Shown here: piece after piece, positions 8,438 through 15,998 of the stretch
How positions within the stretch are numbered: the stretch's first letter is position 1
Layout of the letters: the number at the start of each line of letters is the position of its first letter
NCBI RefSeq assembly: GCF_024170005.1
Contig: NZ_JALJXJ010000027.1
Coordinates: forward strand, 1 to 64,000
Source of the DNA: Azospirillum lipoferum
GTDB taxonomy: Bacteria; Pseudomonadota; Alphaproteobacteria; Azospirillales; Azospirillaceae
Length of the DNA: 64,000 nucleotides
Direction: 5' to 3'
The notes under the pieces: model-generated
What the model was told of the DNA's origin: nothing
The model's database searches: none
Seen by the model: the letters and a program-made list of their open reading frames with translations, nothing else
Made by a program: the position numbers and the translations under genes

Positions 8438-9238
8438 ATGGATCTCGGACTTTCCGGCCGCACCGCGCTGGTGCTGGGCGCCGGGGGCGGGCTCGGCCGC
8501 GCCATCGCCCTGGGTCTGGCGCGCGAGGGCGCCAACCTCGTCATCGCCGACCGCGACGCGCCGTCGCTGGCCGCCACCAGCGCCGTCCTCGCCGACATTG
8601 CCAAGGCCGAAACCGCCGTACCCTGTCTCCCCATCGTCTGGGACCTGGGCGACGCGGCCGCCACCGACCGCAATATCGCCCTGGCCGAGGAGCGGTTCGG
8701 CGCAATCGACATCCTGGTCAACAACACCGGCGGCCCGCCGCCGTCGTCGGCCAGCGGCGTCGATCCGAAGATCTGGTCGGCGCAGTTCGAGGCGATGGTG
8801 CTGTCGGTCATCCGCATCACCGACCGGGTGCTGCCCGGCATGCGGCAGCGGCGCTGGGGCCGGATCGTCACCAGCGCCTCGTCGGGCGTCGTCGTGCCGA
8901 TCCCCAACCTCGCCCTGTCCAACGCGCTGCGCCTGTCCCTGGTCGGCTGGTCCAAGTCGCTGGCCCGCGAGGTGGCGGCCGACGGCGTGACCGTCAACGT
9001 CGTTCTGCCCGGCCGCATCGCCACCGACCGCATCCGCTTCCTGGACGAGAGCAAGGCGGCGCGCGAGGGGCGGCCGGTTGCCGAGGTCGTCGCCGAGAGC
9101 ACCGCCGCCATCCCGATGGCCCGGTACGGCGAGCCCCGCGAATACGCCGACGCCGTCGCTTTCCTGGCCAGCGAGCGCGCCGCCTATGTCACCGGCTCCA
9201 CCCTGCGGGTGGACGGCGGCTACATCCCCAGCATTTGA
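8438..9238 (+). CDS. SDR oxidoreductase lacking the catalytic tyrosine
   Basis: This 266-residue protein has the FabG-like short-chain dehydrogenase fold. The NAD-binding site is a variant (VLGAGGGLGRAIA instead of TGxxxGIG), and the NNTGGPP motif replaces NNAG. Where YxxxK is expected the sequence reads PIPNLALSNALRLSLVGWSK, so the catalytic Tyr is replaced. This is the known BKR-like divergent subgroup whose active site does not match the classical tetrad. It might catalyse an unusual reaction or act without a Tyr acid. GGGGG before the ATG at 8438 serves as ribosome-binding site. Confidence 0.8.
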   Translation: MDLGLSGRTALVLGAGGGLGRAIALGLAREGANLVIADRDAPSLAATSAVLADIAKAETAVPCLPIVWDLGDAAATDRNIALAEERFGAIDILVNNTGGPPPSSASGVDPKIWSAQFEAMVLSVIRITDRVLPGMRQRRWGRIVTSASSGVVVPIPNLALSNALRLSLVGWSKSLAREVAADGVTVNVVLPGRIATDRIRFLDESKAAREGRPVAEVVAESTAAIPMARYGEPREYADAVAFLASERAAYVTGSTLRVDGGYIPSI

Positions 9239-9258
9239 CAGTCCGAAGGATCCCCAGC

Positions 9259-9957
9259 ATGAGCAGCAGCACCGACACGGTCCTCACCGCCGCGCAGCGC
9301 GAGGACATCCGCACCCGTTTCCTGGCCGTCGACACCTCCAACGTCGCCGACGTGCTCGACGTGATGGGCTGGCCCGACCAGGGGCTGGCGGCGGAATTCA
9401 TGCCCTATCCCGCCACCGCCGGGCGGCTGGCCGGCTGGGCCTACACCATCCGCGGCCAGATGACACCCTATCCGCTGGGCGGCGACGCCGACAAGATGGC
9501 GGCCTGCCAGGGGCTGTCGCCCGGCGAGGTGTCGGTGTGGAGCGGCGACGGCGACGGCATCTGCTATTTCGGCGAGCTGATCGCCATCGGCATGAAGGAG
9601 CGCGGCAGCACCGGCGCACTGGTCGACGGTGGCATCCGTGACGTGCGCTGGCTCGGCCATCACGGCTTCCCGGTCTACGCCCGCTACCGCACGCCGGTGC
9701 AGTCGATCGGCCGCTGGAAGGTCAACGCCTGGCAGGTTCCGGTTTTCCTGCGCGGGGCGACGGTGGAGCGCGTGCGGATCGAGCCGGGCGACTTCATCCT
9801 GGCCGACGAGGACGGCGCGCTCGCCATCCCGGCAGCCATCGTTCCGAAGGTGCTGGCGGAATCGGAGGCGCTGACCGCGACCGAGATCCGCATCCGCGAG
9901 GAACTGTCGAACGGCCTGACCCTGGCGCAGGCGCTGGAACGCTACGGCCACGTCTGA
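9259..9957 (+). CDS. RraA-like aldolase/decarboxylase-family protein
   Basis: This 232-residue protein is of the RraA-like/demethylmenaquinone-methyltransferase superfamily, which includes 4-hydroxy-4-methyl-2-oxoglutarate aldolase. It has the signature GALVDGGIRDVRWLGHHGFPVYAR, shown here only to mark the conserved G-x-R-D metal and oxyanion site (Arg-Asp near residue 125), and the late motif GDFILADEDGALAIP. Metal-dependent members cleave 4-hydroxy-2-oxo acids or decarboxylate oxaloacetate. The ATG at 9259 is preferred because AAGGA precedes it. Oxaloacetate from the neighbouring aspartate-dehydrogenase-like enzyme would be one possible substrate. Confidence 0.8.
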   Translation: MSSSTDTVLTAAQREDIRTRFLAVDTSNVADVLDVMGWPDQGLAAEFMPYPATAGRLAGWAYTIRGQMTPYPLGGDADKMAACQGLSPGEVSVWSGDGDGICYFGELIAIGMKERGSTGALVDGGIRDVRWLGHHGFPVYARYRTPVQSIGRWKVNAWQVPVFLRGATVERVRIEPGDFILADEDGALAIPAAIVPKVLAESEALTATEIRIREELSNGLTLAQALERYGHV

Positions 9958-9968
9958 CGCCCTGTCGG

Positions 9969-10003
9969 ACGGCCCTGTTTCCGCCCGCCGGAGACGGGGC
10001 CGT
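9969..10003 (+). terminator. Hairpin before the amidase gene
   Basis: ACGGCCC pairs with GGGCCGT, and the inner bases TTTCCG and CGGAGA extend the stem. Only TTTC follows, so termination would be partial at best. It separates the RraA-like gene from the amidase. Confidence 0.35.
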
Positions 10004-10064
10004 TTCGGGAGTGCCACTGCCGCCATCCCCTGCGCCGCGACACCATTGTTGAAAGGACCCCAGC

Positions 10065-11372
10065 ATGATCGCCGCGTCTCCCCGCGACCCTGCCCAGGCT
10101 GTCGCGACCGCCCTGGCCGCGGCGCGTGCCAGCCGGCTCAATGCTTTCATCGAGCTGTTCCCCGACGCGGAGGAGTGGGCGCGGGCTCTGTCGGCGGCTT
10201 CGGCGGACGGTCCGCGACCGGCGCTCTGGGGTCTGCCTTTCGCCCACAAGGACGTGTTCGTCACCGCCGGGCGGCAGCCGACGGTGGGGGTCGGGCATGG
10301 CTATCGCTGGGGTGGAGAGCGGACCAGCGTGGCGCTCGACCGTCTGGCGGCGGCGGGAGCCATCGCCATCGGGGCCCTGAACCTCGACCCGCACTGCTAT
10401 GCCGCCACCGGGTTGAACCCCTATTTCGGGCGGGTGCTGAATCCGGTGGATGCGCGGTTTGCCGTCGGCGGGTCGTCGAGCGGATCGGCGGCGGCGGTTG
10501 CGGCCGGCATCGTGCCCTTCGCACTCGGCACCGACACCGGCGGGTCGGTGCGCATTCCGGCCGCCCTGTGCGGCGTCCTCGGCTTCAAGCCAACCGCCGG
10601 GGCCATCCGCGACCCCGGCATCGCGCCGCTGTCGCCGTCGCAGGACGCGATCGGCCTCATCGCCCGCGATCCCGCTCTGCTGCGTGCGGTGTTCGCGGCG
10701 TTGCGCGACCCGGCGTCCGGGGAGCAGCACGAGGCTCCTCTGCGCGTCGGCCCTCTGTGTCTCGGTCTGCCGACGGAGTGGCTCCGGACCGGGGTCGAGC
10801 CGGAGGTCGCCGCGGTCATCCAGTCCGTCCTGCGCCGGATGACAGAGGACGGAGCGCTGGCGGTCAAGGTCGCCCTGCCGCCGCTCGATGTGCTGAACGC
10901 CTGCGCCGGGACCATCACCTCGTTCGAGGCGTCCGCCCTGCACCGGACGAGGCTGGTGGAGCGTCCGGACTGGTACCCGGCGGCGGTGCGGCGGCGTCTG
11001 GTCGCGGCGGCCGAGGTGGGGCGCGACGCCTACGACCGGGCATTGCGCGACCGCGATGCCCATCGGGCGGCGGTGATCCAGGGGGCTTTCGCTGCGGCGG
11101 ACGTCCTGCTCTGTCCGGTGATCGGCGGGCCGGCTCCGCGTCTGGACGTTGTCGACGACGACGACGAGACCATTGCCGGCGCCACCACCCTGGCCTTCCT
11201 GCGCTTCAACCGTCCCTTCAGTCTCCTTGGCCTGCCGACGCTGGCGCTGCCGGCCGGCCGCGACCGCAACGGGATGCCGGTGGGGGTCCAGATCGTCGGG
11301 CGGCCGGGCGCGGACGATTTGATTCTCTCCATCGCCGAACGGTTCGGCGGACCGCCGGATGGGTCCGCCTGA
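10065..11372 (+). CDS. Amidase-signature-family hydrolase
   Basis: This 435-residue amidase-signature enzyme carries the full Ser-cisSer-Lys triad: Lys62 in AHKDVF, cis-Ser about 137 in AVGGSSSGSAAA, and the nucleophile about Ser161 in GTDTGGSVRIPA. Members hydrolyse simple amides, carbamoyl groups, allophanate or malonamate. It is the last plus-strand gene of the unit. GAAAGGACCCCAGC precedes the start. Together with the PuuE-type gene it suggests that the imported compound contains two amide bonds opened in succession. There is no signal peptide, so it acts in the cytoplasm. Confidence 0.85.
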   Translation: MIAASPRDPAQAVATALAAARASRLNAFIELFPDAEEWARALSAASADGPRPALWGLPFAHKDVFVTAGRQPTVGVGHGYRWGGERTSVALDRLAAAGAIAIGALNLDPHCYAATGLNPYFGRVLNPVDARFAVGGSSSGSAAAVAAGIVPFALGTDTGGSVRIPAALCGVLGFKPTAGAIRDPGIAPLSPSQDAIGLIARDPALLRAVFAALRDPASGEQHEAPLRVGPLCLGLPTEWLRTGVEPEVAAVIQSVLRRMTEDGALAVKVALPPLDVLNACAGTITSFEASALHRTRLVERPDWYPAAVRRRLVAAAEVGRDAYDRALRDRDAHRAAVIQGAFAAADVLLCPVIGGPAPRLDVVDDDDETIAGATTLAFLRFNRPFSLLGLPTLALPAGRDRNGMPVGVQIVGRPGADDLILSIAERFGGPPDGSA

Positions 11373-11387
11373 CCGTGGCGGCGGCGC

Positions 11388-11840
11388 TCACCCCGCCTTG
11401 GCGGCCATCGCCTCGATCTCCACCAGCCAGCCCGGTTCCACCAGGCCGGCCACCTGCACACGGGTGCGCACCGGAATATTCGGGGTCCCGGCGGTGCCGA
11501 AAGCCTCCGCGTAGGCGCGGGAAAAGCCCTGGAAATCGGCATGCCCACCCAACTGCGCGTCGCCGACCAGGAAGGCCTGGACCTTGACCACATCGTTCAG
11601 GCCATAGCCGCGCCGTTCCAGCGTAGCCTTCAACTCCGCCAGGATGTTGCGGGTCTGGACTTCCGTGTCGCCATAGGCCTCGGCTCGGTCGCTCGGAACG
11701 GAGCTGTCGATGACCGGCGGCGTCAGCCCGCTCAGCATCAGGAATTCGGTTCCATCGACCGGCACCCGCACCGATTCCAGGAACTGGGGCCGGTAGGGCG
11801 AGGACTCATCCAGCGCGTAGCGTTCAATTCCTTTTGCCAA
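11388..11840 (-). CDS. RidA/YjgF-family imine deaminase
   Basis: This roughly 150-residue RidA (YjgF/YER057c/UK114) protein acts on reactive enamine or imine intermediates in the cytoplasm. The core shows NILAELKATLERRGYGLNDV and, near the end, PVRTRVQVAGL with the conserved Arg that binds the carboxylate. The start is a TTG at 11840. GGAGGA lies six bases upstream, whereas longer frames begin in unrelated sequence. It converges with the amidase gene (15-base gap) and carries its own promoter box, identical in layout to that of the importer operon, so it is likely part of the same pathway. Confidence 0.8.
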   Translation of the reverse strand: MAKGIERYALDESSPYRPQFLESVRVPVDGTEFLMLSGLTPPVIDSSVPSDRAEAYGDTEVQTRNILAELKATLERRGYGLNDVVKVQAFLVGDAQLGGHADFQGFSRAYAEAFGTAGTPNIPVRTRVQVAGLVEPGWLVEIEAMAAKAG

Positions 11841-11904
11841 GGCAATTCCTCCATTGTCGATGCTGAAAGCCTCGGGCCAAACCTCCGCGTTCGGCCAGTT
11901 TCCG

Positions 11905-11949
11905 ACAAACGATTTATCCGGCCTCCATGCATGAGGAGGACTCATGCAT
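11905..11949 (-). promoter_or_regulatory. 45-bp regulatory box, copy 2 (ridA promoter)
   Basis: Read on the minus strand this is ATGCATGA-N7-TCATGCAT followed by a conserved half ending in TCGTTTGT. The 23-bp dyad is perfect here. In the last 30 positions 25 match the copy at 1922-1951. Its end lies 64 bases upstream of the TTG start of ridA. It is likely the operator of the LysR regulator encoded at 879-1898. Confidence 0.65.
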
Positions 11950-11957
11950 CGCGATTT

Positions 11958-12844
11958 CAGTGGCGGGCCGCGGGGCGTCTTCCAGCGCTGCGACCGCTCA
12001 GTCCCGCCCGCCTGACCGAAGCCGGGCGCATGTCCCAGCCTCCAATCCGGGCGAAGCTGGCGGCGGACAGCGCCGCGGTTCCGGCAGGTTTCGCGCCAGC
12101 TTGCCGGAGCCTGGAACCGGACGTCCAGGCGGTGCTCGTGCTCGACCACGCGTGCATGCCACTCTTCGCGCAGAGGGCGTTGCCGCCAGCCGGGGCCGGG
12201 TGGCGCGTCTGATGCGCCGGCACGGCATCCGGGGTGCCGCCGCACGCCGGTTCCGGCCCGTCACGACCGACAGCCGCCATGGCCTTCCGGTCGCTCCCGA
12301 TCTGCTGGGCCAGGCCTTCCAGGTGGCCGAGCCCAACCGGGTCTGGCTTGCCGACATCACCTATTTGCCCACTGCTGAAGGCTGGCTGTATCTGGCGGCT
12401 GTCCTCGACTTGGCGACCCGGAAGATCGTTGGATGGGCGATGCGCGACCATATGCGCGCCGAACTCACCACCTCGGCTCTGGTGATGGCCATCCAGCGCC
12501 ATCGGCCGTCTGTGGGTCTCATCCAGCATTCCGATCGCGGCAGTCAGTATGCTTCCCGGGACTACCGGGATCTGTTGCAGGCGGCCGGGATGCGGCAGTC
12601 CATGTCGCGCAAGGGCTGCTGCTACGACAATGCTCCCATGGAGAGCTTCTTCCACACCCTCAAGGTCGCGTTGGTCCATCGTACCCGGTTCGAAACCCGC
12701 GACCAGGCGCGCCGGGAGGTGTTCGCCTACATCGAAACCTACTACAATCGCCAACGCGCCCACTCGGCTATCGGAGACATCACCCCCGAACAGGCCGAGC
12801 TAAGATCTGCGTGAACCCGTGTCCACCCAACCGGGGCAAGATCA
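11958..12844 (+). pseudogene. IS3-family orfB remnant with right end
   Basis: From about 12145 the plus strand encodes the IS3 integrase core: RVHATLRAEGV, then WLADITYLPTAEGWLYLAAV with the first catalytic Asp, IQHSDRGSQY with the second, and the terminal region ending ITPEQAELRSA at 12814. Upstream of 12145 the frame stays open but the protein is no longer recognisable, and no orfA is present, so the 5' part is lost or scrambled. The element's right end reads CCGGGGCAAGATCA up to 12844 and matches the end of the copy at 35207. It abuts an IS5 fragment, into which it probably inserted. Confidence 0.75.
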
Positions 12845-13187
12845 CCAGCCGCGTGCTGATGAGCGCGGACCACGGTGCTGTCCACGAAGTGCAGGCTCCA
12901 GTCCGCCCGACCTGGCGGTCGGCACGGGCCTGCAAGGCTTCCAGGATGCGCTGCCAGAGGCCGGCGCGGTGCCAGCGGTAGAACCGGCTCGACACCGTGC
13001 CGAACGTCCCATAGCGCTCCGGCAAATCCCGCCATGGCGCTCCGCTGCGGATGGTCAACAGCATGCTGTTGACCATCCGCCGGTGAGAGTGGTTCGGCCG
13101 TCCAGTGCGAGGTTTTTCGGGAGGAAGGTGCGGCTCCAGCCGCTCCCATTGTGCATCAGTCAGATCGTAACGTCCCATCCAGCACAA
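12845..13187 (-). pseudogene. IS5-family (IS427 group) transposase N-terminal fragment
   Basis: The minus strand encodes MGRYDLTDAQWERLEPHLPP and SGAPWRDLPERYGTFGTVSS, the DUF4096 N-terminal half of IS427-group transposases. Near 12920 the frame shifts by one base into DWSLHFVDSTVVRAHQHAAG, the first catalytic Asp region. The rest is cut off by the IS3 end at 12844. It also contains a perfect 34-bp palindrome at 13047-13080. Confidence 0.75.
13047..13080. repeat. Perfect 34-bp palindrome inside the IS5 fragment
   Basis: The 17-base arm GCGGATGGTCAACAGCA is followed directly by its exact reverse complement with no loop. It falls in codons for RRMVNSMLLTIR of the transposase fragment. Perfect coding palindromes of this length are rare. 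Confidence 0.85.
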
Positions 13188-13202
13188 ATGGGGAACCTTC
13201 CT

Positions 13203-14246
13203 TCAACCTGCTACCCCTTTGCCGACACGGCCTAGTGCCTGCTGCGCCTGCTGTGCTGCGCGCATCACTAATGAACGGAGCCACCGATGGCCGCGCTGGC
13301 TTTCCAGTTCGGGGCTCCAGACTACATCGAGACCAAATTTGCGTGGCTCTCCGTCGATTTCTATGATCCGCAACGGTGCATAACGGCCAAGCCATTTGGC
13401 AAGCATTTCCGGTACCACGGCGATACGCTCTGACTCCGCGACGGCTATGCCGAGGACTGCATAGTGTTCGAATGCCCATGCGGCATCGTTCTCGAGGTCG
13501 GCTGCAGCCGTTAGCAAATGATGGGTGTTGCTGGGGAAGTGGACGTCCATCGAAAACTTGAACTGCGGCAACGAGCGGATGCGGTCGGCACCGAGAGTCT
13601 CGGGCAAAGAGCTGCCGGCGCGCGCGATGCAGACAAAGCGATCGTCGAGCAGTTCGAGCGAACCGTGCGTCTTGCCCAGGTGGCGCGAAAGCGCCCGCGG
13701 CAGGATAACGAGGTCCATCTGTGACAGATCATGCATGCGCTTGATGTCTATGCCGACGAATTCAATACGGTGAGGGGCGTGCAACGCGTCGCAAATCTCT
13801 ATCATCTGCGGGGTCAGTATAGCGGTGATATAGTCCGCGGTCACGATCCGCGCCGTCATGGATTCCACCATAGGGTCGAAAGGTCTGGCACCTGACAACA
13901 TTTCATCCAGATCCGCCAAGAGCGATTTTACAGGGCCGATCAGTTCCGCGCTTCTTTCGGTGAGCATCGGGACGCGTCCCGCCATAACGATCAGCTCATC
14001 GCCAAATATTGTCCTTAGCTGCTGGATCGCCTGACTCACGGCCGGCTGGGTGAGGTTCAGCTCCCGCGCCGCCTGCCCGATTCTTCTCGTTTCCAGTACG
14101 GCGGCCAGGATCGGGAGGAGGTTGAGGTTCGTTCGCCGCAGCCGCAGGAGCAATTCGCGGTTGGGCAGCGACAGTGAGTTCAACAAGTCGTTCTGACCTC
14201 GTTCTGCGTCGATGTGCCCGCCAGGACGATCCCTCGTCGCCATCAT
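13203..14246 (-). CDS. LysR-family regulator of the stilbene/aromatic island
   Basis: This 347-residue LysR protein is of the NodD/LinR-like type, in which the HTH begins only after about 35 residues (LRRTNLNLLPILAAVLET, then LNLTQPAVSQAIQQLR). The start at 14246 follows GGGAGGGAGC. It is divergent from the aldehyde-dehydrogenase operon, and the 180-base gap contains a perfect LysR box at 14329-14345. It probably activates that operon with an aromatic inducer. Its 3' end lies right beside IS debris, but the frame ends cleanly. Confidence 0.85.
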   Translation of the reverse strand: MMATRDRPGGHIDAERGQNDLLNSLSLPNRELLLRLRRTNLNLLPILAAVLETRRIGQAARELNLTQPAVSQAIQQLRTIFGDELIVMAGRVPMLTERSAELIGPVKSLLADLDEMLSGARPFDPMVESMTARIVTADYITAILTPQMIEICDALHAPHRIEFVGIDIKRMHDLSQMDLVILPRALSRHLGKTHGSLELLDDRFVCIARAGSSLPETLGADRIRSLPQFKFSMDVHFPSNTHHLLTAAADLENDAAWAFEHYAVLGIAVAESERIAVVPEMLAKWLGRYAPLRIIEIDGEPRKFGLDVVWSPELESQRGHRWLRSLVMRAAQQAQQALGRVGKGVAG

Positions 14247-14328
14247 GCTCCCTCCCTCCCTGCATCGTTTTCGACGTCAATAATTCGTTGTTCCCTCTTT
14301 CGTGCGCCGAGGCAAGCCGGACCATGCA

Positions 14329-14345
14329 CATAAGTCTTGCTTATG
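14329..14345 (+). promoter_or_regulatory. LysR-type operator (T-N11-A palindrome)
   Basis: CATAAG-TCTTG-CTTATG is a perfect 6-5-6 palindrome that satisfies the T-N11-A rule for LysR boxes. It lies between the LysR gene (start 14246) and the dehydrogenase operon (start 14427), 81 bases upstream of the latter. Confidence 0.6.
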
Positions 14346-14426
14346 GTTTGCATCACGCATCCGCGGCTTTTGCTACACCGCGCCGTATGGGAAATCCTAA
14401 CCAACAAAAATGCTGGGAGGATCCCG

Positions 14427-15938
14427 ATGCGACCCGTTGAACTTCAGGGCTGGACACAGCCTGCTTATTCGCCCGCCGTGAACCGCCTGCTGGGCCGCAG
14501 GCCAGCGCATTTCATTGATAATGAGTGGGTGGAGTCCACCGGCAATGCGCAGATCGAGGTGATCGATCCGTCCACTTCGAAGATCATCGGGCACATTGCC
14601 GATGCGACCGCCGAAGACATTGACCGGGCCGTTCGTGCGGCCCGTGCCGCTTTCGACGATGGCCGATGGTCCGGCTTGCCGCCGATCCGGCGCGAGGCGG
14701 CGATCAATCGGCTGGCCGATCTGATCGAGGCGAACGCGGACGAGTTCGCCGAACTTGAAGCCATCGACAACGGCAAGCCGCGCGCGATGGCGGCGGCCGT
14801 CGATGTTCCCGGTACGGTGGCGCAACTGCGGTATATGGCAGGCTGGGCGACGAAGATCTCCGGTGAGGTGGTCGACCCTCTCTCTGCCCCAACGGGGGCC
14901 TTTCACGGTTATGTTAGGCGGGAACCGATTGGGGTGGCCGGGCAAATCATTCCTTGGAATTTTCCACTGCTGATGGCGGCGTTAAAGATCGCACCGGCAT
15001 TGGCAGCCGGTTGCACGCTGGTCCTGAAGCCCGCCGAGCAGACATCCCTGACGGCGCTGCGTCTGGCTGACATGGTGCTGGAGGCCGGCTTCCCAGCTGG
15101 TGTGGTCAACGTGGTCACAGGCGATGGCCGGATAGCCGGGGACGCGCTGGTCCGTCATCCGCTGGTGGACAAGATCGCCTTCACCGGATCGACCGAGGTC
15201 GGCAAGATCATCAACCGCACGGCTACGGACACGCTCAAGCGGGTCACGCTGGAACTCGGCGGCAAATCACCCGTCATCGTGATGCCCGATGTAGAGCTGG
15301 AAAGCGCTGCTGCCGGGGCCGCCGGAGCAATCTTCTTCAATGCCGGTCAGGTCTGCGTCGCGGGTTCGCGTCTGTTTGCCCATCGGGATATCTACGATCG
15401 GTTCCTTGATGGTGTGGTTGACGCAAGCAAGGCCTGGACTCCGCGGCCTTCACTCGATCCGACCGCCAGAATGGGTCCCGTTGTCTCGCGTGAGCAGCAT
15501 GAGCGGGTGCTGCGCTATATCGATGAAGGCCGTCGGGCCGGGGCTACCGTGATGACCGGGGGCGATGCTCCCGCAGCCGAAGGTTATTATCTGAATCCGA
15601 CCGTACTGGCCGACGTGAACCCGCAGATGAGTGTGGTTCGTGAGGAGATTTTCGGTCCTGTCGTCGTGGTGCAGCGGTTTGACGATCTCGACGAGGTTGC
15701 CGCCGCGGCCAATGACACTGCTTTCGGCCTCGGCGCGAGCATCTGGACGCGCGATCTCTCAGTCATGCATCGGCTTGCGGCGAAGGTCCGGGCGGGCACC
15801 GTTTGGGGCAATTGCCACGGTGTGCTCGATGCCGCGTTGCCGTTCGGCGGTTACAAGCAGTCGGGCGTTGGACGCGAACAGGCTCGCCAAGGGCTTGAAG
15901 CCTATACCGAGCTCAAGTCGGTCATCATCCAGCTCTGA
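14427..15938 (+). CDS. Aldehyde dehydrogenase (probably aromatic aldehydes)
   Basis: This 503-residue NAD(P)-dependent aldehyde dehydrogenase has a Rossmann region (IIPWNFPL), catalytic Glu about 276 in LELGGKSP and catalytic Cys about 310 in NAGQVCVAGS. The ATG at 14427 follows GGGAGG. An earlier in-frame start would overlap the operator. It is the first gene of an operon with a carotenoid-oxygenase-family dioxygenase. In lignostilbene degradation such a dehydrogenase oxidises the vanillin or 4-hydroxybenzaldehyde released by double-bond cleavage, so that role is inferred here. Confidence 0.88.
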   Translation: MRPVELQGWTQPAYSPAVNRLLGRRPAHFIDNEWVESTGNAQIEVIDPSTSKIIGHIADATAEDIDRAVRAARAAFDDGRWSGLPPIRREAAINRLADLIEANADEFAELEAIDNGKPRAMAAAVDVPGTVAQLRYMAGWATKISGEVVDPLSAPTGAFHGYVRREPIGVAGQIIPWNFPLLMAALKIAPALAAGCTLVLKPAEQTSLTALRLADMVLEAGFPAGVVNVVTGDGRIAGDALVRHPLVDKIAFTGSTEVGKIINRTATDTLKRVTLELGGKSPVIVMPDVELESAAAGAAGAIFFNAGQVCVAGSRLFAHRDIYDRFLDGVVDASKAWTPRPSLDPTARMGPVVSREQHERVLRYIDEGRRAGATVMTGGDAPAAEGYYLNPTVLADVNPQMSVVREEIFGPVVVVQRFDDLDEVAAAANDTAFGLGASIWTRDLSVMHRLAAKVRAGTVWGNCHGVLDAALPFGGYKQSGVGREQARQGLEAYTELKSVIIQL

Positions 15939-15998
15939 CTTGCCGCGACTTATCGGACCCGCTGCGACGCAGCTGCCACAAGTACAGGAAATACAACC

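Noticed and set aside
11927..12144. Open frame from 11927 as the true IS3 orfB start
   Set aside because: The first 70 codons do not resemble any orfB and overlap the ridA promoter box, so the frame is open by chance.
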